64,000 bases of DNA. It comes from Daphnia pulex (taxonomy: Eukaryota; Arthropoda; Branchiopoda; Diplostraca; Daphniidae). Both the position numbers and the translations under genes were made by a program. Numbering within the stretch: the first letter of the stretch is position 1; the number at the start of each line of letters is the position of its first letter. The notes under the pieces are model-generated. The model made no database searches and was not told where the DNA came from. It worked only from the letters and a program-made list of their open reading frames with translations. Location of the stretch: the NCBI RefSeq assembly GCF_021134715.1, contig NC_060023.1, positions 10,044,001 through 10,108,000 of the forward strand, read 5' to 3'. Positions 1 through 11,049 of this stretch are shown here, piece by piece.

Positions 1-13
1 CTGGTTTCTTTAG

Positions 14-718
14 GAAGTTGTTAGCGAGACGCTGGAAGAATTGTGGATCAGCTACAACCAAATCGAGAAGCTGAAAGGAATCGGAATGATGAAAAAGTTG
101 CGCATTTTGACCATGTCCAATAATTTGGTTCGCGAATGGGTCGAGTTCATGAGACTGGCCGAGATGCCCAATCTCAAAGAACTTGTGTTTGTCGGTAGGC
201 CGGCCTACCAATTCTTAATTATGCCAATCACTCGAGAGCTAACACAGAGTGATTAAAACTATTTGACAGGTAATCCGCTGGAAGAGCGATGCACCAGCGA
301 AGGCGTTTGGCGCTCGGAAGTGGTGAGACGATTGCCCAATTTGGCCAAACTTGACGGCCAGCAATGCATGGAAACGGAAGTGAATTTGTCCGACGCTCAA
401 ACGGAATTGCAGCAGAATTCTAGCGAAGAAGAAGAGGCCGACACCAGCAAATTCAAAGTTAAAAGTGACGAAGAGGAGGAAGAAGAAGAAGAAGAGGAGG
501 AAGAAGAGGAAGAAGAAGAAGAAGGAAAAGAAGAAAAAGAGGGAAATCAAGAAGAAGAGGATGAAGAAGAAGAAGAGGAAGAAGAGGAAGAAAAAGACGA
601 TTCAAATGATAAAGACTGCAGCGGCGAGTCTGAAGTTGAAATGAGCGTGACAACGGGTCCAGTCACGCACTCCCTTGAACCGGTGACGGAGGAAATCGGT
701 CTGAAAGAAGAGCAGTAG
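14..718 (+). CDS. DNAL1: Axonemal dynein light chain 1 (3' part, cut by window start)
   Basis: Exons 14-194 and 270-718, with a 75-nt GT-AG intron; the 5' exons lie outside the window. The visible protein begins [20 protein letters not shown] and continues with leucine-rich repeats ([26 protein letters not shown]), which is the diagnostic DNAL1 pattern. In the family this LRR protein binds the motor domain of the outer-arm dynein gamma heavy chain and regulates ciliary or sperm beating. In arthropods it would be expected in sperm or chordotonal cilia. An unusual feature is the C-terminus: DNAL1 normally ends shortly after its KLDG segment, but here about 115 residues follow, including a near-continuous glutamate run (about bases 470-596) encoded by GAA/GAG. 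The stop is TAG at 716-718. Family identity is well supported; the acidic tail is seen directly and its role is unknown. Confidence 0.9.
470..600 (+). repeat. GAA/GAG trinucleotide repeat encoding poly-Glu
   Basis: Imperfect (GAR)n microsatellite inside the last DNAL1 exon. It stays in frame, with interruptions encoding K, G, N, Q and D, and it creates the acidic C-terminal tail. Confidence 0.9.
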
Positions 719-764
719 TGATCATTTCTGTACGTGTGTAAATGGCTAATTTCGTTTGACCCAA

Positions 765-770
765 AATAAA
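765..770 (+). terminator. Polyadenylation signal for DNAL1
   Basis: AATAAA 47 bases after the DNAL1 stop codon, a normal distance for a short 3' UTR. Confidence 0.6.
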
Positions 771-3649
771 AGAGGAGAAAAGAGTCGAGCGCTTTTGGAA
801 TTAAACTAATCACACACCGTGTTATATTATAATTCAACAGCAACAACGAGAGTATAAAGAATTGAAGACAAAAAAATAAAATAGGGGGGGGGGGGGAGAA
901 CTGGCGCTGTCATGGCAACGGCACGCACACGCACACACACTGATGGATATTTTTGTATTCCAAAAAAAAATTCGGGAGAATGATATATAAGAGAAAAAAG
1001 AGAGGGAGGCCAGTATAGCGGGAAGGGCAATGTTTGTGTGTGTGTAGTCAAAGAAAATTACCTAATATTTAAAAAAAAAAAGACGTGGGAATTGCAAACT
1101 CTTTTTTTTTTCTTAAATAAAATCAAACCGCGAAAAAGAAAAAAATAGTAAAACACAATCTTGAAATCAGCAAAAAAAAAAAAATGGATTACACGTGAAT
1201 TTGAAACAAAAGGGCTTTTTTTTCTTTTTGCATACAAATATTTTGTCAACTAGAAATAATCAGCTGTTTTTTTAATTATTAATTATTTTGGGTGGGTAGG
1301 TTTTCGGTGATTAAATGCAAACTTGCATGATGTGGCGTCTGGGTGTAATTATAGGAGAGTAATCGCAAAAATTTCACACCACTTTCTTTTTTTTTTTTTG
1401 CTGTACACTATCTACATGGCACACGCTCTTAAGCTCTGTCCGGTAAAGAAAAAAAAATAATTCACACGCAAGGGAGAGAGAGAGAGAGAGAAAAATAGTG
1501 AATAATATTTTTGTTTATGATGTGTGGGTGATAAAAACGAACTTGAGGCTAACACGCACACGCTCACGCTGAAATAAAAAAAATAAAAAGTAAAAAGATT
1601 TTTTCCCTAAAATATATCAAACAATTCAGGTGTTTCAAACGGGTGATATAATAATTGAAAAAAAAAGGATCGGAAATATTTCACGATCCTTTTTTTTTTG
1701 TCTTAATCAATAATTATTACTCATAGTATTATTAATTAGCATTAATTCTTATTGTTATTTCTTCGTGCTTGTTTTGTTTTCTTCTCTTTCATGGCCACAG
1801 GCTGACAAGTTTAATTTGTGCGAATGTCGTCAAATTGAACAAAAAGTCTTCATCCGCCCATCGAGGTAAGAAAAATTTGTTTAAAAAAAAAATTGGTGAG
1901 AAAAATCAACAATCAAACCAACGAAAACGGCTAAAAAAATAAAACAAAATGCGTCAAAATTTGTTTCGATTTAGAGTTAGTTGAGTGCCAATCATAATCG
2001 GATTGAAATAGAATTGTTACATAAAATATATTATTATTATTATTTAATAAACAAGCAATTTTTAATTATTGAATTTATTGGTCACGGGGATCTTTTCTTA
2101 ATTTGATTCCTTCGATCAAAAAATCCCTCCAGCTCGTCCCTACGATTGTTTTGTTAATTTGTGTTCCTTAAAAATTTCCTGTTTGGTTTTTTTTTCTTGA
2201 CGTCAAGGGGATTTTCTCACGCCACACACTTCACGTCAAACAAAATGCCGCCCCTCAATGCAAGAATATAAAATAATTTCAACGAATTTCAATTCTGGTA
2301 TCAATCCTACAATGGCCAGGCTATTATTATCGAATCTTCCAATTCGAGAGGGAAATAACCGGGGATTTAAAAAACAAACACTGTGGGATATATAATTAAT
2401 AATAAAATAATGTCAATAGGGGTACTTATGTATATATCAATTGGCCTTGCAGTCTTGCACGCGGCGGTTAAATTCCTTTTTTGCTTCCTTATTTGTTTGA
2501 CTGTGGTGGTGACTGGCGTTGAGAAAGAACAACAACAACTTGTCCAAGTTGTCGGGGGGCACACTATTGCTGCAACATACTTTCAATTTCTAATGTAAAA
2601 TTCATTTAGCATATAATATATAAGTCAGATATTTAATATGTAAGAAATATAAGTTTGCGAAAGATTACCAAGGTTTGAGTGGAGGCATTCACGTTCACAC
2701 ACGAAGGATTTCATTGAAAAAATAAAAATAAAAAATCGGTAGAGGGTTAATGATTATTTGGAAAAAAACAAACAAAAACTATCAAAATTGTATGGCTGAT
2801 TTGCTGATGAGCACTGAATCGATTATTGGGTTTTTGTCCTTGCCGGAGAATAGGTGAGAGAGTGGGCACATAAGATATTGATTGCACACGCACAGGCGAA
2901 ACGCTGTGTGCCCCTTTTGAAATAGAAAACAAAGCGAAATAAAACACACAATCACACACGCACGCGGAAAATAAGAAAACAAAAGGTGTCTTAGCCTACA
3001 ATCGCCTCCCAACCAGCAAGGGATCTATAGCGTGAAATAGTTATTGACTGCATATTATATATATTATATAACATTTAAAAAAAAAGTATGGGGAGTAAAT
3101 TTTTCTGCTTAAATCGAACAAGGATCACACGCCGAATAATAATTTTAAGATTGAATGTCGAAAGCCAAACCAAAAAATAAAAAAATGAAGGGAGGAGGGA
3201 TATAACAACAACGATAAAACATTATCAGAAAAACGAAAATGACAATTTTTTCGGTTTTTCTTCTTCTTTTGTGTGTGACGAGGGAGAGATTTGGGTGGGT
3301 GTGGTTGAGGGAGGGTCCAACCCCTTTGAAACTGAAAAAGGCACTGCCCGTTTCGTCGCGGAACTTGGTGAAAAACTTAAGACACATATCTCGTAACAGC
3401 ATTACATGTTTAACTTTAAAGACGACAAACATCCTAAAATGAAGAAAAGAACGAGAGAGAGAAAGAGGAAAAAAGGTTGAAAGTTTTTGAGCTTCTGATT
3501 AAAAGGGAAGCTGACTTTTATGAGGGGGGGTAGGAGGGAGTGATTTACATAAAAATTTGAATCAATCGATTTGATTTGATTTTTCGTCTTCTTTGGGGGG
3601 GTTGCTGTTTTGGTCCGCGGCTTGGTTGTTTCCAAGCGCACAAGACGAT
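771..3649. other. Convergent intergenic region and 3' UTR of the zinc-finger gene
   Basis: AT-rich and full of simple repeats: A/T homopolymers, a G run near 884, (CA)n near 925, (AG)n near 1476-1492. I see no convincing protein-coding gene. The right part should carry the 3' UTR of the minus-strand zinc-finger gene ending at 3650. The only minus-strand AATAAA I noticed downstream lies at 2073-2078, which would imply a 1.6-kb UTR; this is tentative. A 66-nt exon-like segment at 1801-1866 is described under findings. Confidence 0.5.
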
Positions 3650-6600
3650 TCAAAAAAGACTCTGCGATGGCAGAAAGGGCGACGGAAGCGAGCAGGAGGA
3701 GGAGACGGGCGAGGTCGGAGTTCCTCCTCCCCCGGCCATTGATGGCGATTTGTGATGATGAACGTGATGGTGGTGGTGACTCTTGCGGTTTTTATTGCCC
3801 ACAAGCGATGCTGAGCAACTGTCTTGTCCATTGGCCGCCGTGGAAGAAGAAGAAGAATTGGCGGCATTAGCGGCTAATGCAGCCGCCGCTGCCGCCGCTG
3901 TTGAGGCCGATTTGTGCGTCTTCATATGGGCGCTCCGGCTCTTGACTTTGTCAAACACCCTGCGTCATCCCAAACAACACAAATGAATCAATTAAACCAT
4001 TCATCTAGAACCAAATTCAAAGAGAGCAGCAAAACTGACTTGTGACAGACTGAGCACGGGTACAACTTGTCGGCAAGGGAGACGGAAGGCGACGGATTGG
4101 CTTGGTTGCCTTGATAACGTCGCGGAGTCGCTCCATTACTGGAAATCTACACACACAAAATAATTGGCCCTTAAAAACCAAAGTCTGTTTCCATCGATCG
4201 AGTGACAAATCAGCCGGAAGAAGCCAGAAACAAATTCAACCAAAAGGCGAGCGAAATAACAAACGAAGATTATTAGTGCGCGCGATGCAAAATGTGTTGG
4301 GTGCTCTCACATTCCGGCGGTTAATAATAACTGTGTAAAATGTGGAGGACGGTTATTGTGATGTTGGACAAATCAGCTCACCGCATGGCAGTCGGCAAAC
4401 TCACAGGGGGAGAGCAGCAATAGCGAAGAAGAGGAGGGCGAAGAAGATGTCGAGCAATCCTGCGACACGACGGCGGACGCTTGCGTCAGACTAATCAGAT
4501 CACTTTCGCTGCATCCAACGTCACGCCAGTCGCACAGACTCGTCTCGTCCTGTTTTTATTTTATATGAATAATTAATTTTTCAATCGTAGCAAGAAGTTA
4601 ATCAATCAAACAGTTGATTGCCTACCATCAGACTAGGGCTACAAGATTGGGGGGCGGCAGCAGTAGGTCCGCCGAACGGGATGGATCGCTTAATCGAGGC
4701 GTATTCCTGAGGCCGGCAGATTTTCTTCCAGAGGTAATAGAATTGGATACACTGGCTGGCCGTTTTCGATGGTAACTGCTCGTACACAAAACCAAAATTC
4801 AATTAAAATGGAATTCTAAATGAAAGTCAATCGATTAGACTTACATGTTGAGCAACTTGGGGGAAATCTTTGCCGTGCTGGAGCAAAGCGGCGTGAAAGA
4901 CGGCCATCTCTTCCGGCGTCCAGTTATTGAGGACGTTGTGACTGGCGTTGGCCGGTTGGGTCAGCAAGTGCAATTTGGCGGCTTGGATGTCGCCGTGAAA
5001 GTGGGTCACGACGGCCAGGACCTCCTCCTCGGTCCGCTTGGGTCCAGGCAGAGCGGGAGAGCGAGACCAGGCCAGCAGCCGGCCAATCTGCTGCTCCGTC
5101 ACCTGTTGTCCGTTGCTGGCGCTCCAGCAAAGGACGGCCGATTCGCGTTCCTTGTTGGCCTCTTTTTTCTTGCAACGCGGCAACGCCGCGCACTGGTGAT
5201 CCTTGCCGATGCGGACGCGGCTCTTTTGACGGGACGTTGAGCTCGTCGCCACAGAGCTGGGAAGCGGAACTTGTGGCGGACTCACCAATTTGTCCCTGAC
5301 TAGATTCCAATAAAGTCCAGCCCCGTTTCGTTTAGGATTCAACATGAGGTTGTGGCGGGTGGTGGTGGTGGCCGGCGACGACGACGACGTCAAGTTCATG
5401 GCGCTGACGAATTGACAGCCGTTGCCTTTGCCCAGCATCAAGACGTCGTCCATTTCGTCACCTTGGCGCTTGTTACATTTCTTGCCGGCCATCGTTTTGC
5501 GCCGCTTGACGTCGCCCGCTTCGTTGTCGTTGGCCTTTTTGGCTCTCGACGGCCGACTTTTCTTGACTTTGACGGGCTTGAGCAAAACGGGAGACGACTG
5601 CGGAAGCGGCTGCTGATGGTGGTGATGGTGATCCAACTGATCCGGCGGCTGGTCCTGTTCCATCAGCTGCGGCAGAGCGTCCGTGGCGACGGTGGTCAAA
5701 TCGGCCGCATGGTCCCATCCGCCTCCGCCGCCTCCGCTCGTCTCCATGTTGTACAAGACGCTGTTGGCGCAGTCGATCATGAAATTGCTCTGGTTGTGGC
5801 CCGATCCGCTCGAGAAACTCGAAGTGGAATAGAATCCCACAGCGTCCTGCTGCTGCTGCTGCGGCTGGAAGCGCTGCAAGTGCGGAAGAGAAGAGACCGA
5901 CGGACTGACCGGAGACGGAGACGGGGTGTAAGGTGACGCGTCAACGCCCTGCATCAACATGGATTGGTATCCTCCTCCTCCGCCGGAACAAGTGTCGACG
6001 CTGTTGCTGTTGTGCGTGTAATCCGGCTGGTGGGCGTGTTGCTGATACTGGTGCTGGATGTAATGCTGCGGAGAGCAGAGCGACGACAGAGGAGTCGAAG
6101 GCGACGGTTCGAAACCGAATCCGGCGCCCACCAATCCGGCAACGACTCCGACGCTCGTTTCGTGCTGGTGGTGGTACGACACGTAGCCGCCGTCGTGTTG
6201 GTGCTGGAAGCCGCCGTTCGGGCCCACCGGATCGTGTCCGTAAATCCCAGAGTCCACAACGACCGAGTCGTTGACGACGTGATCTCCGGCGCTGCTGGCC
6301 AGATATTGCGACAAATCAGAGTACTGGCCCACACCGTTCTGGCCGTGCTGTTGCTGGTGGTGGTGGTGACTTCCGCCGCTGTTGCCCGTGTCCATGTACG
6401 ACTGTAGGTCCAGGCTGCTAATGTCGGATAACAGAGCGGAAGCTGCGGCTGCCGAAACCTGAGAACAAACGGATCGATTAGTTTTTGGATTAGATTGACG
6501 TAGTGAATGGATTCCTGACCTGGTGGAAAACGGAATCATCCAGCAACGGGACGTCACTCAGCGCAGAGGAGGACGACGATGACGTCGAGAAAAAGTTTTC

Positions 6601-9600
6601 ACCGTGGTGGTTGTTGCTGTGGTGGTGGTGATGATGGTGGTGCAAGTTATGCAATCCGGAAGCGACTCCGCCTTCGTTACTTGCCGGATCGCCATCAGGT
6701 AATGCATCCATATCACCCTCCAAGGCTCTGTGAAGGCTGACTGGGCTGAGAGCCAATAGTGATCCTGTTTTTACAAAAACGATTGAGTGAATTTTCCATC
6801 CATGACTTCATCTTCAATTAACTTGTTACCTTCGAAATAACCTTCCGGCTCTAATTTGGGAATGAGCGGCTGCTGCGACTGAGCTTCCATCGAGTCTCTT
6901 TGATCCTCTTCTAGGACGTCCATCAACAAAACAGGCGCTTCCGGTTGACTGACCGGTTGAACTGAGATTGGTAAGGCATGAGAATGTTGTTCTTGTTGTT
7001 GGACAACGCCAACAACAGAACTGGCGGCGGATGACGCCGACGACGACGACGTCGCCGTGGCTGCAGACACCGAAGTACCTGAAGGACCTGAAGAACCTGA
7101 AGAAGAACCCGTCAAAGTCGTTGAAGAATTGTTGGCTGCCATATTATTCCGGCGCTGGATGATTTTCTCTTCAATGAGGGCCCGCACCGAGACGGAAGCC
7201 GTCAATAGCGGCGGCGTGTTGGGATCTTTTTTACTCTCGCCCGGCTTTTTGCTACTTCCACCTCCGCCGCTTCCTCCGCCTCCGCCGCCCGAGTTGCCAC
7301 CGCCACTCCCGCCGCCGGATCCGTTTCCCGACCCGCTGGATCCGCCGCATTCGGCCTCTTTCTTGAGGAAACCGCCGTGCAGGCGCATGTGGCCATTAAG
7401 GGCCGGCGTGTTTTTGAAACGCCGCTGGCACACGTTGCATTCGACCGGACGGCCGGAAACCCCTCCGTTGGCTCCTGTCCCATCCGCTCCAGGGCCGGAG
7501 GAATTCGTTGAGGTCGCCGTCGATGGTTGACCGGTCGATGGATTCGGATCGCCGGTCGTTGTCGACGCCGCAGGAGCCGTCCATTTAACCTTGTTGTTGG
7601 CCTTTTTGGCTTTGGTTGTGGCCTGGCCTCCGGAAGAGTGATGCGACGGTTGGGCAGGCTTGTTGTGCTGCTGGATGTGTTGCTGCTGCTGCTGCTGCTC
7701 TTCCTGCATCAACCTGTGCTGCTCCTGGGTCTGTCGCATAATTTCCTGGATCAATTCCAATTGCTGGGTCGTCAGGCCGTCATTATTGGCGCCAATGCTG
7801 GAATCTGCCGCGATTTTCTTGGAATTGCCATTATTATTCTTTGCCACTCCGCCGACCTTGCCATTCTGGGCGTGCTGGACTTTGCTGCCGAGACTGGATC
7901 CTTTGGCTTTTTTCGTCGCTTTGACAACGGCAGCAGCGGCAGCGGTGGCTGGCGTGGAGGTAGACGGAATTTTGTTGCTGTTGTTACCAGTTGATTCGAC
8001 CTTATTCTGTCTGTCGGCCATTTTAATTCCGGCGGAATTCGCTGGCTTCTTGCCACCGCCTTTCGACGGCGACACGCTTTCTGCCGGCACCGAAGTCCAG
8101 GTGACCTGCTGGTGAGCTTCTTGGTTCTCAGATGGGCACGAAGAAACTGACTGGTAGCCGCCGCCGCCATTAGTGGTGCCGGAAGCACCACCGTACTGGA
8201 TGCTGCACGAATCCAGCGAAACGACAGAATCGTGACCACCTGACGAGGTGGTGGTGCCGTTGGTGGTCGTCACGGCCCATCCGCCGAATTGTTGGCCGTT
8301 CTCAGTCGACTGGAAATGGCCACTGCCTCCGTTGGATGTCGTCGAATTGCTGTTGCTGTTGGGCGCCGGATAATGTTGCGACGAGCCGACGGAATGAGAA
8401 GGCAGGACGAGATCCGGCGATCCGCCGCTCAATTCGCTGATAAACAATCCGGCGTTGGAGGAGGCCGACGATGTCGACCTCGACGGCAACGAAGAGCCCA
8501 GTCCATTCAGCGACGGACTCAACGGCGGCTGCTGGGTCGTTCCGGCTAGGGCCAAACTTCCGGGCAGTGCGTGATGGTTATCCTGATGGCGACGTAGTGA
8601 CCGGGCGTCGCAATACGATTTACCGCATCCATCAGCCCGGCATTCAAACGGCTTCTTTTCCCGGTGAGTTATCAAATGTCCATTCCTAGTTTTTGATGAA
8701 CAAGAAAAATTCCGGAATAATTAATTTCATGAAATCAGAAAGGAAATGAAGTAAATAAACAACTTACAAATGATCCTGGCGTTTGAAAGCTTTGCCGCAC
8801 AACTGACAGGAAAATCTTCGCTCGTCGCTGTGCGTCAGTTTGTGTTTGGCAAGGGCCGACGTGCTCGTAAACACTTTACTACACATCTGTCAATTAATTT
8901 AATTTGGGTATTAAAATTAGCTGGTTGATATAGTACCTTCTATATTATACATATAAGAGATAGATTTTGTTTTTTAAATGTTTGAGTGAGAGGAGGGGGG
9001 ACCAATCCGTCTACTAAATAGTTTGAAAAAAAGTTTACAAATTCCGGAAGCATCCCCTAAATATATGAATCGAGGAAAGAGAGATAGACATTTGTGTGAG
9101 TATTTCAACGTGGAAAATGTGTGGGAAGAATTCCGGAAACCAAAAAAAAGAAAAACTCGACCCATTGTTTCTCTCCCCCCCAATAAGAAAAAAGAGCATT
9201 TAAAAAAGTATACGGAAGAAATTCCGGAAAGAAAATCCAGGAAACAAGACGGGAGCGAGGAATTCAATGGGAAATCAATCACAAAAATTTCGGGAATTCC
9301 GGACGCTTATACTCCCGACGACGTATCGAAAGAGAGGAGGGGTGGGGGATGAGCAACACACAGTTCTTACTTTGTCACTTACTGAGCAGGGCTGCGGCGG
9401 TTGCGGCAACGGCTGCTGCTGTTGCTGCAGTTGTCGTGTTGAACCGCCCGAAGATGAAGGCGACGGCGTCGACGGAGGAGACGACAACAATCCGGCGCCG
9501 GCAATAAGTTGCCCGTCTTCGGGGCAGCAGCTGCTATTGCTATTACTACTGCTACTGCTGCTGCTACTACTACTGCTGCTGCTGCTGCTACTACTCCGGC

Positions 9601-11049
9601 TGTTGGATGAGCCGCCCAGTAGGAGCTGTTTAGGCGACAATGGGAAATCGACTGTACAGCAGCTTTGGACATCCAATTCCAGCAGATCAGCACCTCCGCC
9701 TGAAACAATGTCCAATTTATTTCGATTGGAAATATTGGCCGGAATGTATTTGTTTCATATGTCACGTACTCGAATGGTGAAGATTGGGGTTGCCCAGGAG
9801 GACGTCCAGGTTGTTGGTGACGTCGTGCTGATGGTGGTGATGGTGGTTGTGATGGTGTAGATGATGACTGGACTGTCCAGTGGCGCAGCAACTGGCGGCG
9901 GCGGCAGCTGCAGCTTCGAAAAAGACGGACTCGTCCCAGTCGTCACTGCCGCCACCGCAATCGCCTCCGCCTTCACCACCGCCCCCACCACCTCCGCCGC
10001 TGTTGTCACTTCCATCCTCTTCGATTGTTTCCACTTTACATACTTCAACGCTCAAATCGGCCAGCCAATTGTTATTACTCCCGGTGCTACTACACCGGCT
10101 AATGTCTCCTACTACACCGCCAATCGTCACCAACTGCCTCCTGTCATCCCTGGGTACAACAAAATTTCCATTTAAAAATAAAAGCGGTAATAAAAACAAA
10201 CAAGACAAAACTTTCAAACTCACGATGAATTATTGGTCGAATTGTCGCCATAACATCCGACCAGCTGAAGGGACGACGATTCGGTTGACGGCCCTGAAGG
10301 CGATGATAAAAGCAATTCGGTAGGTAAAACGACTACCCCGCTGCTGGCCGTTCCAGTCCCGGGTGATGCGTTGGCGACATTTGGTCCGCCGCTACTGGAC
10401 GATGAGGCGAACAGGGCGAATTCGGATGAAGGCGAAGGCGGGAGCAACATCGACAGTGGACGTCTGACAACCAGCGATGACGACAGTTCCGAAACGCTCT
10501 GCACCCGTACATGAATCAAATAAACAGGAGCCAAATAACGTCATGTGATTAAGTTAAAAAAAGAAGAGCATAAAAGAAAGATTAGCGAGCTAGAAAGAAT
10601 AAGAAATTTGAGCCGAAAAGAAAGAAAGTGGAGAGAAACTCATTATTTTTAATCAGTGGCAGATTTTCACGACACGATTTCACAAAAGTTTTTTTCAGTT
10701 TCTTTTCTGTGTTTGAGTTGTCAACTTTGCCAGTCGAGTAAAACGCACTCGACTTTTCATTCCCCGTTTTCTTTACACACGACATATCTACTTGGTAGTA
10801 CTAGGAAGAAAAAAGAGTCAATGGAAAATGGGGGGGCTTTTTCGTTCGTGAATTATGAACTAACACCCCGACCTTAATTCCTTTTCTTCTTCTTTTAACT
10901 TTTAATTGACACATCCACACACACACGCGTAGAGTAAGACAGGGAACATAACAATAATATCCTAATGTTTAAAAAAAAAGGAGATAAAAACGGGGTGGAG
11001 GGTGGTTGGGTGTTAGTTGTTGGTTCATTACCGCATCGATCGCCGTCAT
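3650..11049 (-). CDS. ELM2-SANT zinc-finger transcriptional corepressor (TRERF1/ZNF541-like)
   Basis: Twelve coding exons, 5' to 3': 11049-11032, 10498-10224, 10149-9770, 9699-9383, 8886-8768, 8685-6830, 6764-6520, 6458-4845, 4775-4626, 4549-4382, 4146-4040, 3959-3650. They total 5559 nt (1852 aa), with all phases agreeing. Domains: three C2H2 fingers at about 329-349, 357-377 and 385-408, the first two split by introns; a fourth (CNVCQRRF...HMRLH) at about 786-806; ELM2 at about 1483-1570 (starts RVRIGKDHQ); SANT at about 1582-1625 (WTPEEMAVFHAALLQHGKDF, then LPSKTASQCIQFYYLW); and a last C2H2 at about 1745-1765 (CSVCHKVFDK...HMKTH). This order matches vertebrate TRERF1/ZNF541. In that family ELM2-SANT recruits HDAC1/2 in the MiDAC complex, so a nuclear deacetylase-recruiting role is expected. 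Linkers are long, low-complexity Ser/Gly/His/Gln tracts. The start is the least certain part: the first coding exon gives only MTAIDA, and more 5' exons are possible. Confidence 0.85.
8887..9382 (-). other. Intron of the zinc-finger gene
   Basis: A 496-nt intron between the exons that split the first zinc finger. It carries a 109-codon Lys-rich open frame on the opposite strand (9023-9352). That frame shows no recognisable domain and no splice context, so I treat it as chance. Confidence 0.6.
10499..11031 (-). other. First coding intron of the zinc-finger gene
   Basis: A 533-nt intron with donor GTAATG after the MTAIDA exon and acceptor GTGCAG before 10498. It is A/T-rich and I see no other feature in it. 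Confidence 0.5.

Noticed and set aside
5352-6407. Plus-strand open frames opposite the zinc-finger gene
   Set aside because: They mirror the GC-rich, repeat-encoding minus-strand exon and lack domains or splice context.
7057-7530. Pro-rich 157-codon plus-strand frame
   Set aside because: It is the antisense of the Gly/Ser-rich linker of the zinc-finger protein.
9023-9352. Lys-rich 109-codon plus-strand frame in an intron
   Set aside because: Purine-rich intron sequence; no domain and no plausible transcript.
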